A model generated the notes under the pieces. It made no database searches and had not been told where the DNA came from. It worked only from the letters and a program-made list of their open reading frames with translations. Below are positions 14,411 to 22,988 of a DNA stretch of 64,000 nucleotides, one piece after another. The DNA comes from Burkholderiales bacterium. GTDB lineage: Bacteria > Pseudomonadota > Gammaproteobacteria > Burkholderiales > SG8-39. Within the stretch, counting starts at the first letter, position 1, and every line of letters begins with the position of its first letter. A program made the translations under genes and the position numbers. The stretch covers positions 124,001 to 188,000 of the forward strand of contig JADGRQ010000001.1 in the NCBI GenBank assembly GCA_017880775.1, given 5' to 3'.

Positions 14411-14934
14411 GTATCAGGGAGTTGCGCGAACAAACGCTTGACCAGCGTCGGGGCGCTCTGGCGCCCGGTGTCGACCACCAGATCGGCGACTTCCCGGTAG
14501 AGCGGGTCGCGCTCGCGATAGAGCTCTTCGAGGCGCTGTTTGGGATCGGCAGTCGCAAGCAGCGGCCGGTTCTTGTCGTGCCGCGTGCGCTCCCACAGAC
14601 TTGCCGGCGCGGAATGCAGGTAGATCACCGTGCCGCGAGCGGCAAGACGCCTGCGGTTGGCCGCATCGAGCACCGCGCCCCCGCCGGTCGCCAGCACGAT
14701 CCCGTCGCGCCCGGTCAACTCGTCGATCACGGCGGCCTCGCGCGCGCGAAAACCGGCCTCGCCCTCGATGTCGAAAATCACCGGAATGCGTACGCCGCAG
14801 CGGCCCTCGATTTCGTGGTCGGCGTCGACGAACGCACGCTTCAGCCGCCGCGCGAGCAACCGCCCGATGGTGGTCTTGCCGGCGCCCATCAGGCCGACCA
14901 GAAAGATGTTCTGGCTGTCCGCCATGACGCGCAT
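14392..14934 (-). CDS. aroK: Shikimate kinase AroK
   Basis: 180 residues (177 if the second ATG, MADSQN, is the start). Walker [13 protein letters not shown] (about residues 14-25), the shikimate-binding DADHEIE and the GGGAVL loop are all present, and the lid arginine region is [11 protein letters not shown]. It phosphorylates shikimate with ATP. It lies between pilQ and aroB, the classic enterobacterial and betaproteobacterial pilQ-aroK-aroB order. A strong terminator hairpin ends only 18 bases before its start. Confidence 0.97.
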   Translation of the reverse strand: MRVMADSQNIFLVGLMGAGKTTIGRLLARRLKRAFVDADHEIEGRCGVRIPVIFDIEGEAGFRAREAAVIDELTGRDGIVLATGGGAVLDAANRRRLAARGTVIYLHSAPASLWERTRHDKNRPLLATADPKQRLEELYRERDPLYREVADLVVDTGRQSAPTLVKRLFAQLPDTCKVSA

Positions 14935-14951
14935 TGTAACGGCGTGCGGGG

Positions 14952-14981
14952 AAGAAAAAGGCCGGGCACCGGCCCGGCCTT
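14952..14981 (-). terminator. Intrinsic terminator after pilQ
   Basis: Perfect 10-base stem (14958-14967 with 14972-14981) around ACCG. On the minus strand it reads AAGGCCGGGC, a 4-base loop, GCCCGGCCTT, then TTTCTTCC. A long G-C stem followed by a U run is a normal rho-independent terminator. It should end the pilMNOPQ transcript. Confidence 0.85.
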
Positions 14982-15033
14982 CAAGTACGCCTTCGCGCCG
15001 TCCGCCGGCGCTCGAGGCGATGGCAATCGCGCT

Positions 15034-17148
15034 TCAGCGAACGGTCAGCCGTTCGTTTACGATCCTTGGCGTGATGAACACCAGCAACTCGTCGCGTGTG
15101 CTCGTCGTGGTCTGGTTCCTGAACAGCCAGCCGACATAGGGCAACTCGCCGAGCACCGGGATGCGCGAGGTGTTGGTTTGGTTGTTCTGGTCGAAGATGC
15201 CGCCGATCACCACCGTACCCCCGTTCTCGACCAGCACCTCGGTCTTAACGTGCTTGGTGTCGATCTGCACGCCGGCCGCCGTGGTGGCGCCCGGCGCATC
15301 CTTGTTGACATCGAGGGTCATGATCACGTTGCCGTCGGGCGTGATCTGCGGCTTGACCTTGAGCGAGAGGTTGGCCTTGCGGAACGACACGCTGGTCGCA
15401 CCGCTCGAAGTCGCCTGCTGATACGGAATCTCCGTACCTTGTTCGATCAGCGCCTCGACTTGGTCCGCGGTGAGCACCCGCGGGCTGGAGATGATCTTGC
15501 CCTTGCCGTCGGCTTCCAGCGCCGTAATTTCCAGGTTGAGGAAGCGCGTCGCCGCGCTGTTGAACAGGATGAACGACAGGGCTCCGGCGGTGCCGGCCAA
15601 GCCCGAGGTATTCGCCGGCAGATTCACGCCGAGGCTGCCCGGCGTGAAGCTGGATGTGCCGCCTTGGGCACCGATCGCCGCTGGGCCGCCGGCTTGGCTG
15701 CCGACATTTTCGAGGCCACCGCCAAGAACGAAGCCCTTGCCATTGCCGGCGTTCCCTATCGTTCCGGTTCTCCCGCTAAGGTCGTTAAAACCGAGCCGTA
15801 CGCCGAGGGCCCTGCCGAAGGTTTCGGAGGCCGTTACGATGCGCGCCTCGATCATCACCTGGCGCACCGGCACATCGATCTTGGCGATCAACTTCCTGAC
15901 TTCTTCAAGCCGGCTTGGCGTGTCCTGCACGAACAGCGTGTTGGTGCGCGCATCGACCACGGCGCTGCCGCGCTTGGACAGGATCCTCTGCTGCGGGTCG
16001 GATAGCAGCTTGACCACCTCGGTCGCCTTCTGGTAATTCATCTGAAACGACTCGGTGCGCGTCTGCTCGAGATCGACGATCTGCTGCTGCGCCTCGAGCG
16101 CCAGCTTCTCGCGGGTCGCCAGTTCGTCGCGCGGCGCGATCCAGATGACACTGCCACTGCGCCGACTGTCCAGGCCGCGCGTCTGCAGGATGATATCGAG
16201 CGCCTGGTCCCAGGGCACGTCCTTCAGGCGCAGCGTGATGTTGCCGGTGACGGAATCGCTGGTGATGATGTTGAGGTCGGTGAAGTCGGCGATCACGTTG
16301 AGCACGGCGCGCACTTCCACGTTCTGGAAGTTGAGCGAGAGCTTCTCGCCGGTGTAGCGGCCGCGTTGCGCGGCGCGGTTCGGGTCGGCAACGACGGCGC
16401 GCACTTCCACCACGAACTGCGTGTCGGTCTGGTATGCATTGTGTTCGAAATTGCCCTTGGGCTCAATCACGACACGCACGTTCTCGCCCTGCTGAAAGAC
16501 GTTGATGCTCTGCACCGGGGTGGCAAAGTCCACCACATCGAGGCGCCGGCGCAGGTTGTCCGGCAGCGCGGTCTTGGCGAAGTCGATCACGATGTTCTGC
16601 CCCTGCTGGCGCAGGTCGATGCCGGTGCCCGCATCCGCCAGATCGATGATCACACGGCCCTCGCCCGCGCGGCCGCGGCGGAAATCGATGTCGCGGATCG
16701 CGTGTTTCACGTCGGCCCGCCCCTCGGCGAAGTTCGGCGTCGCGCTCCCGACCGCCGTCGCAGCGGCCGGCGGCGACAGTGTCACGACCAGAGTGTTGCC
16801 TTCGATGCTCATCTCGTGGGTTACCGCGCGTCGCAGATTGAGCACCATGCGCGATCTCTCCGCGCCCTGGACCAGGTTCATGCTGCGCAGTTCGCCCTCA
16901 CCGATGTCCTGGCTTGCGCGACCGAGCGCGTTGACAGTGCCGGCGAAATCGATTGCGATGCGCGCGGGGTTCACGACCGCAAAACTCGGCGGCACCGCCG
17001 GCAGCGGATTCTTGGTCTGGATGCGCACCACCACCTTGCCGCCCTGCTGCGAGACGTTGAACGACTCGATGCTGTTGGACTGGGCCCAGGCCAGGCCGAA
17101 GCCCAGCAGCCACAGCGCCAAAACATGGAAAACGGCTCGGATGTTCAT
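15034..17148 (-). CDS. pilQ: Type IV pilus secretin PilQ
   Basis: 704 residues. A signal peptide (ALWLLGFGLAWAQ) is followed by N-terminal AMIN-type beta domains (about residues 25-250), a secretin N0/N1 region (GEKLSLNFQNVEVRAVLN, about 267-285) and the C-terminal secretin barrel (VMIEARIV...; SGATSVSFRKANLSLKVKPQ; ends TRDELLVFITPRIV). It forms the outer-membrane ring through which the pilus emerges. A glycine- and asparagine-rich loop of about 60 residues lies inside the barrel domain (about 465-530). Its ATG overlaps the pilP stop by 4 bases. Confidence 0.97.
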   Translation of the reverse strand: MNIRAVFHVLALWLLGFGLAWAQSNSIESFNVSQQGGKVVVRIQTKNPLPAVPPSFAVVNPARIAIDFAGTVNALGRASQDIGEGELRSMNLVQGAERSRMVLNLRRAVTHEMSIEGNTLVVTLSPPAAATAVGSATPNFAEGRADVKHAIRDIDFRRGRAGEGRVIIDLADAGTGIDLRQQGQNIVIDFAKTALPDNLRRRLDVVDFATPVQSINVFQQGENVRVVIEPKGNFEHNAYQTDTQFVVEVRAVVADPNRAAQRGRYTGEKLSLNFQNVEVRAVLNVIADFTDLNIITSDSVTGNITLRLKDVPWDQALDIILQTRGLDSRRSGSVIWIAPRDELATREKLALEAQQQIVDLEQTRTESFQMNYQKATEVVKLLSDPQQRILSKRGSAVVDARTNTLFVQDTPSRLEEVRKLIAKIDVPVRQVMIEARIVTASETFGRALGVRLGFNDLSGRTGTIGNAGNGKGFVLGGGLENVGSQAGGPAAIGAQGGTSSFTPGSLGVNLPANTSGLAGTAGALSFILFNSAATRFLNLEITALEADGKGKIISSPRVLTADQVEALIEQGTEIPYQQATSSGATSVSFRKANLSLKVKPQITPDGNVIMTLDVNKDAPGATTAAGVQIDTKHVKTEVLVENGGTVVIGGIFDQNNQTNTSRIPVLGELPYVGWLFRNQTTTSTRDELLVFITPRIVNERLTVR

Positions 17149-17678
17149 CGTTGTGCCTCCTGCACCAGTTGCAGCGCGCTGGTGCGTTCCACCCAGTCGC
17201 CGCCGCTGTCCTGCACCAATTCCTTGAGACCGATCTGAGCTTCGTCGATGTTCGTCACCACACCGAAGTTCTGACCGACGTAATTGCCCTTCTTGACGCG
17301 AAACAGGTTCGGCCCGGCGCGCACGATGGCGAAGGTCTCCGGACCCTGGGTGAGCGTGCCGACCATCTTGATCGACTCGAGCGGGAATGCCTCGAGCGGC
17401 TCCTTGGGCCGCGCCTGCTCAACCTCGAGACGCGCATTTTTCGCCGCGCCGCCCGCGCTGCCGGGCTGGCCGACATCGATACGCGAGGCCCGGAACGGGT
17501 CCACCTGCCCTTCGGCCTTGTATGGCACCGGCTCGTAAGGCGTGACCTGCGGCAGCGGATCGACTCTCCCGCGCAGGTCCTTGGTGAGTGCGTTGAGTTC
17601 CTGCCGAAGGTCGCCGTGCTGATCACTGCCGCAACCGGCTGCGAGCATCGCGCACCCGATCATCAGGATTGTTCTCAT
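17145..17678 (-). CDS. pilP: Type IV pilus alignment-complex lipoprotein PilP
   Basis: 177 residues. A short signal sequence ends in the lipobox AAGC (C16), then a flexible proline/charged linker (to about residue 90). The C-terminal HR domain follows (ESIKMVGTLTQGPETFAIVRAG, with VGQNFGVV). PilP is a periplasmic lipoprotein that links the PilMNO inner-membrane platform to PilQ. It overlaps pilO and pilQ by 4 bases on each side. Confidence 0.95.
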   Translation of the reverse strand: MRTILMIGCAMLAAGCGSDQHGDLRQELNALTKDLRGRVDPLPQVTPYEPVPYKAEGQVDPFRASRIDVGQPGSAGGAAKNARLEVEQARPKEPLEAFPLESIKMVGTLTQGPETFAIVRAGPNLFRVKKGNYVGQNFGVVTNIDEAQIGLKELVQDSGGDWVERTSALQLVQEAQR

Positions 17679-18328
17679 TTCTTCGCGCCCTTCTTCGCCG
17701 CCTGGGCCGCCTGGCGCTGCGTCGCGACCTCCTCTTCATCGAGGTAGCGGAAGGTCCGTGCGGTCGCGTCCACGATCAGATTGCCATCCTTGCCGGCGTT
17801 AATCGAGACATCGTTCAGCGTGACGATGCGCGGCAGCTGCCCGACGTCGCTCGCGAACGCGCCGATGTCGTGATAACTGCCCGTCACTTTGATCGTGATC
17901 GGCAGTTCGGCGTAGAACTCCTTCACCGATTCGCTCGGCGCAGGCTTGAACAGGTCGAACTGCAATCCGCGGCCGAGCCCCGCCTGGTTGATGTCGACCA
18001 GCAGCCCGTCCATTTGCGCCTTGTTCGGCAGCTGCTTGAGCAGCGCGCCGAATGAACTGTCGATCTCGCGCAGCTGCTGCTTGTGCAGGTCGAGGTTGAT
18101 CGCCTGCTTTTTCTTGTTGACGTAATCGTCCTTGAGCTTGGCTTCCTGCGCGACGCCCTGATCCAATTCCTCGATCTGGCCCTGCCAGTCGATGAAATAG
18201 GCCGCAGCGAGAATCGCCGCAAGCAGGCCCACCAGCGCCGCCACCTTGGGCAGCGCCGGCCAGGTGCCGGGGTCCTTCGGATTGAGGTGCTTGAATTCCT
18301 CGACGAACTGGTTGACGTTGAGGGCCAT
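17675..18328 (-). CDS. pilO: Type IV pilus inner-membrane protein PilO
   Basis: 217 residues: a cytoplasmic start (NVNQFVEEFKHLNPKDPGTW), one membrane helix (about residues 28-47), a coiled coil (about 50-95) and a ferredoxin-like periplasmic domain containing PITIKVTGSYHDIGAF. It forms heterodimers with PilN and recruits PilP. The C-terminus is a lysine/alanine-rich tail. It lies three bases after pilN. Confidence 0.95.
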   Translation of the reverse strand: MALNVNQFVEEFKHLNPKDPGTWPALPKVAALVGLLAAILAAAYFIDWQGQIEELDQGVAQEAKLKDDYVNKKKQAINLDLHKQQLREIDSSFGALLKQLPNKAQMDGLLVDINQAGLGRGLQFDLFKPAPSESVKEFYAELPITIKVTGSYHDIGAFASDVGQLPRIVTLNDVSINAGKDGNLIVDATARTFRYLDEEEVATQRQAAQAAKKGAKK

Positions 18329-18331
18329 TGT

Positions 18332-18955
18332 CTATCCCTTTTTCGCCGCGCCGGCCGCAGGCTGGGCAGCGCCCTTCGCGCCGGGTTTCGCCGCGTCCTT
18401 CGCATCTGCGGCCTTCGGCCGTTTGAGCGAAAGATTCAGGTTGAACTCGCTCACCCTGCGCTTGTCAACCGTCGCCGACTTGATCTCGACCAGTTCGGGC
18501 CGCTCGAGCCATGGCGAGGATTCGATGTTGCGCATCAGGGTCGAAACGCGCGCATTCGACTGCGCGTACCCGAGCAGGCTGACTTTCGGCCCCTTCTGAA
18601 CCACCGACTTGAGATACACGCCCTCCGGCATCTGCTTCACCAGCTGGTCGAGCAGATACACCGTCTGCGCGCGATCGGTCTGCAGCGACTCGATCACCTG
18701 CTTGCGCGCCAACAGCGCGGCAATCTCGTCCTTGAGCTTCTTGATCTCGTCGATCTGCTTGTCGAGCGATGCAATTTCCGTCTTGAGGAACGCGTTGCGC
18801 GCGTTCTGCGCGCTCACGCGCTCCTGGTTGACTACGTGCACGACGCCCCAAATCGCAAATCCAAGTGCGACGGCGATGCCCGACAGGACGAAAAAATACT
18901 GGCGTCCGCGCTTGCGCCGCGCCTCGCGGTGAGGAAGGAGGTTGACGCGGATCAT
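18332..18955 (-). CDS. pilN: Type IV pilus inner-membrane protein PilN
   Basis: 207 residues. It opens with INLLPHREARR-like MIRVNLLPHREARRKRG, the conserved cytoplasmic peptide that binds PilM. One membrane helix (about 23-42), a long coiled coil (about 45-85) and a periplasmic fold follow. The C-terminus ends in an unusual lysine/alanine-rich tail of about 30 residues, probably disordered. Its ATG overlaps the pilM stop by 4 bases. Confidence 0.95.
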   Translation of the reverse strand: MIRVNLLPHREARRKRGRQYFFVLSGIAVALGFAIWGVVHVVNQERVSAQNARNAFLKTEIASLDKQIDEIKKLKDEIAALLARKQVIESLQTDRAQTVYLLDQLVKQMPEGVYLKSVVQKGPKVSLLGYAQSNARVSTLMRNIESSPWLERPELVEIKSATVDKRRVSEFNLNLSLKRPKAADAKDAAKPGAKGAAQPAAGAAKKG

Positions 18956-20028
18956 GCCGGGTCAAACCTCCGCAACGCGAGGCCGCAGGCCACAATCAGC
19001 GACGGCGCGTCGGCGATCAGCTTCTTCAACTGGATGCGCGGCGAGGTGTGCATGGTCGCAAACGGGTTCGCCACCACGGTGTTTACCTGGGTGCGCGTGT
19101 GCACCACCTCGTCGAGCCCCGTAATCACCGCCGAGCCGCCGGAGAGCAGGATATGGTCGACGCTGTGGTACTGGGTCGACGTAAAGAAAAACTGCAGCGC
19201 CCGTTGTACCTCGAGCGAGAGGTTCTCCATGTAGGGCCGCAGCACTTCTGCCTCAAAATCGTCTGGCAGTCCACCGGAGCGCTTGGCGTTTTCCGCTTCC
19301 TCGGCGCTCATGCCGTAGCGGGTGATGATGTCCTGGGTGAGCTGATTGCCGCCGAACGCCTGCTCGCGCGTGTACACGGCGTTTTCGTTGCGCAGCACCG
19401 ACACGTTCATTACGGTGGCCCCGACGTCCACGATCGCAATGTTCTGGTCCTTGCCTCCGCCGGGCAGCGACTTCCAGACCAGCTCGAGCGCCGATTGTTG
19501 CGCGAAGGACTCGATGTCCATGACGATCGGCTTGAGGCCCGCCGACTCGGCAACCGCAACACGGTCCTCGACTTTTTCCTTGCGCGTTGCCGCGATCAGC
19601 ACTTCCTGTTCCTCGGGCGAGCTCGCCGACGGACCGATCACCTGGAAATCCAGGTTCACCTCGTCGAGGGCGAACGGAATGTACTGGTTGGCCTCCGCGG
19701 CCACCTGTACCTCGAGATCCTCTTCGCGCAGATTGGCCGAAACGACGATTTTCTTGGTGATCACCGCCCCGGTCGGCACCGACATGGCGACGTTCTTTTC
19801 CCGCGTCCCGAGCCGCTTGTAGCAGCGCTTCACCGTTTCCACGACGGCCTCGAGGGAGTTCATGTTGCCGTCAACGACCGCCTCGCGCGGCAGAGGTTCG
19901 ATGGCGTAGCGCTCGACCCGATGGAGCCCCTTGCCGCCGTCGACGAGTTCCAGCATCTTCACCGACGACGAGCTGATGTCCAGCCCGAACAGTGGCAGAG
20001 CCTTCGGCTTGAAGATGTCGAGTTGCAA
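18952..20028 (-). CDS. pilM: Type IV pilus assembly ATPase-like protein PilM
   Basis: 358 residues with the actin/FtsA fold: phosphate-1 motif LFGLDISSSSVKMLEL (about 13-28), a second phosphate motif IAIVDVGATVMNVSV and the adenosine motif ILLSGGSAVITGLDE. It is a cytoplasmic ring protein that binds the PilN N-terminus. It is the first gene of pilMNOPQ and faces mrcA, with a 196-base region between the two divergent starts. Confidence 0.96.
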   Translation of the reverse strand: MQLDIFKPKALPLFGLDISSSSVKMLELVDGGKGLHRVERYAIEPLPREAVVDGNMNSLEAVVETVKRCYKRLGTREKNVAMSVPTGAVITKKIVVSANLREEDLEVQVAAEANQYIPFALDEVNLDFQVIGPSASSPEEQEVLIAATRKEKVEDRVAVAESAGLKPIVMDIESFAQQSALELVWKSLPGGGKDQNIAIVDVGATVMNVSVLRNENAVYTREQAFGGNQLTQDIITRYGMSAEEAENAKRSGGLPDDFEAEVLRPYMENLSLEVQRALQFFFTSTQYHSVDHILLSGGSAVITGLDEVVHTRTQVNTVVANPFATMHTSPRIQLKKLIADAPSLIVACGLALRRFDPA

Positions 20029-20118
20029 GGCAGTTTTCCTTTCCGTATTGGTCGCTTAGGAGCAATACGTATAATTTCCTTTAAATCCTAGCAACAACCT
20101 CCGGCAACTGTAAAGCAA

Positions 20119-20146
20119 TTTGTTCGTGCTCAGGGTCCTTTATAAT
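20119..20146 (+). promoter_or_regulatory. Possible sigma-70 promoter of mrcA
   Basis: TTTGTT (20119-20124), 16 bases, then a consensus TATAAT (20141-20146), about 78 bases before the mrcA start. The -10 is perfect, the -35 weak. The same pilM-mrcA gap also holds the pilM promoter on the other strand, which I could not place with confidence. Confidence 0.45.
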
Positions 20147-20224
20147 GCCCCTGTCTCATTGTCGCCGCAACAATGCGGCGCGCCCGGCTGAAGCCGGCCT
20201 GTCTATTCCCTCTGGAACACATTG

Positions 20225-22549
20225 ATGTGGCTGCGTTTTTTGATTTTCCCGGTCGTCCTTCTAGGCGGGGTGCTGGTCGCGGGCGCATGTGCCGCGGGAC
20301 TGGTATTGATTCTCGCGTATCCCAACCTGCCTTCGCTCGACGCACTGACTGACTACCAACCCAAGATTCCGCTGCGGGTCTATACGGTCGAGGGGGTGCT
20401 GATCGGCGAGTTTGGCGAAGAACGGCGCGCAATCGTGTCGATCGGGGAGGTTCCGGAGCTGCTCAAGAAGGCGATCCTTGCCGCCGAAGATGAGCGGTTC
20501 TACCAGCACGCCGGAATCGACTATCTGGGGATCGCGCGGGCCGCCTACGCCAATCTGGTCACCGGCGGCCGGCGCCAGGGCGCAAGCACGATCACCATGC
20601 AGGTAGCCCGCAATTTCTTTCTCTCGTCGGAAAAGACGCTGGTCAGAAAGCTCTACGAAGCCCTGCTGGCATTCAAGATCGAGAATAACCTCGCCAAAGA
20701 CCAGATTCTCGAGCTCTACGTCAACCAGATTTACCTCGGGCAGCGCGCTTACGGTTTCGCCGCGGCGGCGCAGATCTATTACGGCAAGTCCCTCGACCGG
20801 CTGACGCTCGCGGAAGCCGCCATGCTCGCGGGCCTGCCAAAGGCGCCGTCGACGTTCAACCCGGTGGTCAACCCGGCGCGCGCCAAACAGCGGCAGCAGT
20901 ACGTTCTGCGGCGGATGCGCGAGTTGGGCCACATCGATGAAACCGAGTTCCAGCATGCCCTGAATGCTCCGTTAGCGGTAAAGCGCGAGATCAACGAATT
21001 CGCCCTGCACGGCGAATACGTTGCGGAAATGGTGCGGCAGGCGGTCTTCGAACAATATCCGGACGACGTCTATTCCAGGGGCTTTCGCGTCTACACGACG
21101 ATCCGGAAAGCCGACCAGGAGGCGGCCTACGTCGCGTTGCGACGCGGGCTGCTGGAGTACGACCGGCGCAACGGCTACCGCGGACCCGAAGGTTTCGTCG
21201 ACCTTGCGAACAACGCGGGCGACGACGAGTACGACGAGGCTCTCGCCTCTCACGAGGACAACGACGACCTGCGCGTAGCCCTGGTGCTCGCCGCCGATAC
21301 GAAGGAGGTGCGTGCGGTCACCAAGACCGGCGAGGAACTGAGCATCGCGGGCGACGGCCTCCGGTTCGTCGCGCGGGCGCTGGATGAGAAAACTGCGCCC
21401 GCGCGGCGCTTGCGGCGCGGCGCCGTGGTTCGTGTCGTCCAGGACGAAAAAAGGCATTGGCAGATCGCCCAGTTGCCGGAGGCCGATTCCGCATTTGTCG
21501 CGATCGACCCGCAGGACGGAGCGGTGCGTGCGCTGGTGGGCGGCTTCGACTTTGCGCGCAGCAAGTTCAATCACGCGACGCAAGCCTGGCGCCAGCCCGG
21601 CTCTTCATTCAAGCCCTTCATCTACTCGGCGGCGCTGGAAAAAGGCTTCAATCCCGCGACCGTGGTGCTCGACGAGCCGCTGGTGGTGGCAGCCGAGGTG
21701 ACCGGCAGCCAACGCTGGGAGCCGAAGAACTACGACGGCAAGTACGAGGGGCCGATGCGCCTGCGCACCGGGCTCGTCAAGTCGAAGAACATGGTTTCGA
21801 TCCGTGTGCTGCAGGCGATCGGTCCGAAATACGCGCAGGACTACGTCAGTCGGTTCGGCTTCGATGCCGAGAGGCATCCCCCGTATCTGACCTTGGCGCT
21901 CGGTGTGGGCTCGGTGACGCCGTGGCAGATGGCGCGCGCCTACAGCGTGTTCGCCAACGGCGGCTTCCTGATTCAGCCGTATTTCATCCAGCGCATCGTC
22001 GACGATCGCGGCAATCCGCTCGGCGAAGCGAAGCCGGTGCACGCGGGCGACGAGTCGTTGCGCGTCATCGATGCGCGCAATGCGTTCATCATGGACAGCA
22101 TGATGCGGGACGTTACGCGCTACGGCACCGCTGCGCGCGCGGCGAAGCTGGGGCGACGCGATCTTGCCGGCAAGACCGGCACCACCAACGATTTCATCGA
22201 CGCATGGTTTTGTGGTTACCAGCCGGCGCTGGTGGGCATTGCCTGGGTTGGCTTCGACCAACCCAGGACCCTCGGCCGCAACCAGACCGGCGGCCTGGTC
22301 GCGTTGCCGATCTGGATCAGCTACATGGAAAAGGTGCTGAAGGGCGTTCCGGAGATCGACCGCCCGGTGCCGCCGGGCGTGATCAGCGCGCACATCGGGG
22401 AATACGCTGCGGGTGCGGTGGGCGACTCGCGGGGCTCGGACTGGTTTTACCGCGAGAATTCGCCCGGTGACGCCGCAAAGGCGGGCGACGCGGCGAAGAG
22501 CAGCGTGCCGGAAAGCGCGGAAGCCGCCAGGGGAAACCAGCCGCCCTAG
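20225..22549 (+). CDS. mrcA: Penicillin-binding protein 1A (transglycosylase/transpeptidase)
   Basis: 774 residues from the ATG at 20225 (a TTG lies just before it). One N-terminal membrane anchor (residues 4-28), then a GT51 glycosyltransferase domain with EDERFYQHAGID (catalytic Glu) and RQGASTITMQVARN. An OB-like insert typical of PBP1A precedes the transpeptidase domain, which has SxxK in GSSFKPF, SxN in KSKNM and KTGTT. It polymerises and cross-links peptidoglycan. The tail after about 740 is low-complexity alanine/serine rich. It is divergent from pilMNOPQ, a common ponA-pil arrangement. Confidence 0.97.
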   Translation: MWLRFLIFPVVLLGGVLVAGACAAGLVLILAYPNLPSLDALTDYQPKIPLRVYTVEGVLIGEFGEERRAIVSIGEVPELLKKAILAAEDERFYQHAGIDYLGIARAAYANLVTGGRRQGASTITMQVARNFFLSSEKTLVRKLYEALLAFKIENNLAKDQILELYVNQIYLGQRAYGFAAAAQIYYGKSLDRLTLAEAAMLAGLPKAPSTFNPVVNPARAKQRQQYVLRRMRELGHIDETEFQHALNAPLAVKREINEFALHGEYVAEMVRQAVFEQYPDDVYSRGFRVYTTIRKADQEAAYVALRRGLLEYDRRNGYRGPEGFVDLANNAGDDEYDEALASHEDNDDLRVALVLAADTKEVRAVTKTGEELSIAGDGLRFVARALDEKTAPARRLRRGAVVRVVQDEKRHWQIAQLPEADSAFVAIDPQDGAVRALVGGFDFARSKFNHATQAWRQPGSSFKPFIYSAALEKGFNPATVVLDEPLVVAAEVTGSQRWEPKNYDGKYEGPMRLRTGLVKSKNMVSIRVLQAIGPKYAQDYVSRFGFDAERHPPYLTLALGVGSVTPWQMARAYSVFANGGFLIQPYFIQRIVDDRGNPLGEAKPVHAGDESLRVIDARNAFIMDSMMRDVTRYGTAARAAKLGRRDLAGKTGTTNDFIDAWFCGYQPALVGIAWVGFDQPRTLGRNQTGGLVALPIWISYMEKVLKGVPEIDRPVPPGVISAHIGEYAAGAVGDSRGSDWFYRENSPGDAAKAGDAAKSSVPESAEAARGNQPP

Positions 22550-22709
22550 ATCGGCGACAGAATCACCGCGGTTCCGCTTTGCGCGCTGACCAGGCGCGAA
22601 CCGGCGGCGAACAACTCGCCGCCGGTTCGCGTATCCAGCCAGCGCCCGGCGTCGTGGCGATCGCCCCGAGCGCCGCTTCTGACAGTCCTTCAAACTCGCT
22701 CTCGTTCAT
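22546..22709 (-). pseudogene. cyaY: Relic of frataxin cyaY, internally deleted and frameshifted
   Basis: The minus strand starts MNESEFEGLSEAALGAIA (ATG at 22709), matching the start of CyaY (M-x-E-S/T-E-F/Y...AxAxLxxIE). In a different frame it then reads RWLDTRTGGELFAAGSRL and VSAQSGTAV before a TAG at 22546-22548. This matches the CyaY C-terminus (W-x-DTRSG-x-E-F...QAG). The central ~55 residues, including the acidic iron-binding sheet, are missing, and head and tail are out of frame (164 bases in all). The place is right: in betaproteobacteria cyaY often sits divergent to lptM-lysA. The DNA also contains a perfect 16-base inverted repeat (22595-22610 and 22616-22631). Confidence 0.6.
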
Positions 22710-22741
22710 CGCCACGGGTTTCTTGCTAACATGCCAATTTT

Positions 22742-22942
22742 ATGTCGATTCATCCGATGAACCAGATTCTGGCCCTGCTAGTTGCGCTGGCCCTGCTCTC
22801 CGCCTGTGGGCAGAAGGGCCCGCTTTATTTTCGCGACAGTCCTCCGCCGGGCGTAAGGCCGGAGAAGCCCGCGCCGGTGAAGCCCACGCCTTATCCGGCT
22901 GAGTCGGCCGAACCGACTCAGCCGGACAAGGCGGAAAAATAG
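22742..22942 (+). CDS. lptM: LPS translocon maturation chaperone-like lipoprotein LptM
   Basis: 66 residues (or 61 if the second ATG at 22757 is used). Hydrophobic signal (ILALLVALALL), lipobox SAC, and the diagnostic mature start CGQKGPLYF, followed by a proline/lysine-rich tail. LptM (formerly YifL) is a small outer-membrane lipoprotein that assists the LptD/LptE translocon. It precedes lysA, the usual neighbour. Confidence 0.85.
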   Translation: MSIHPMNQILALLVALALLSACGQKGPLYFRDSPPPGVRPEKPAPVKPTPYPAESAEPTQPDKAEK

Positions 22943-22988
22943 GACGCGGGGAACCAAAGGTTCCTCCGTCAGCCCTTCCTTCAAACCG

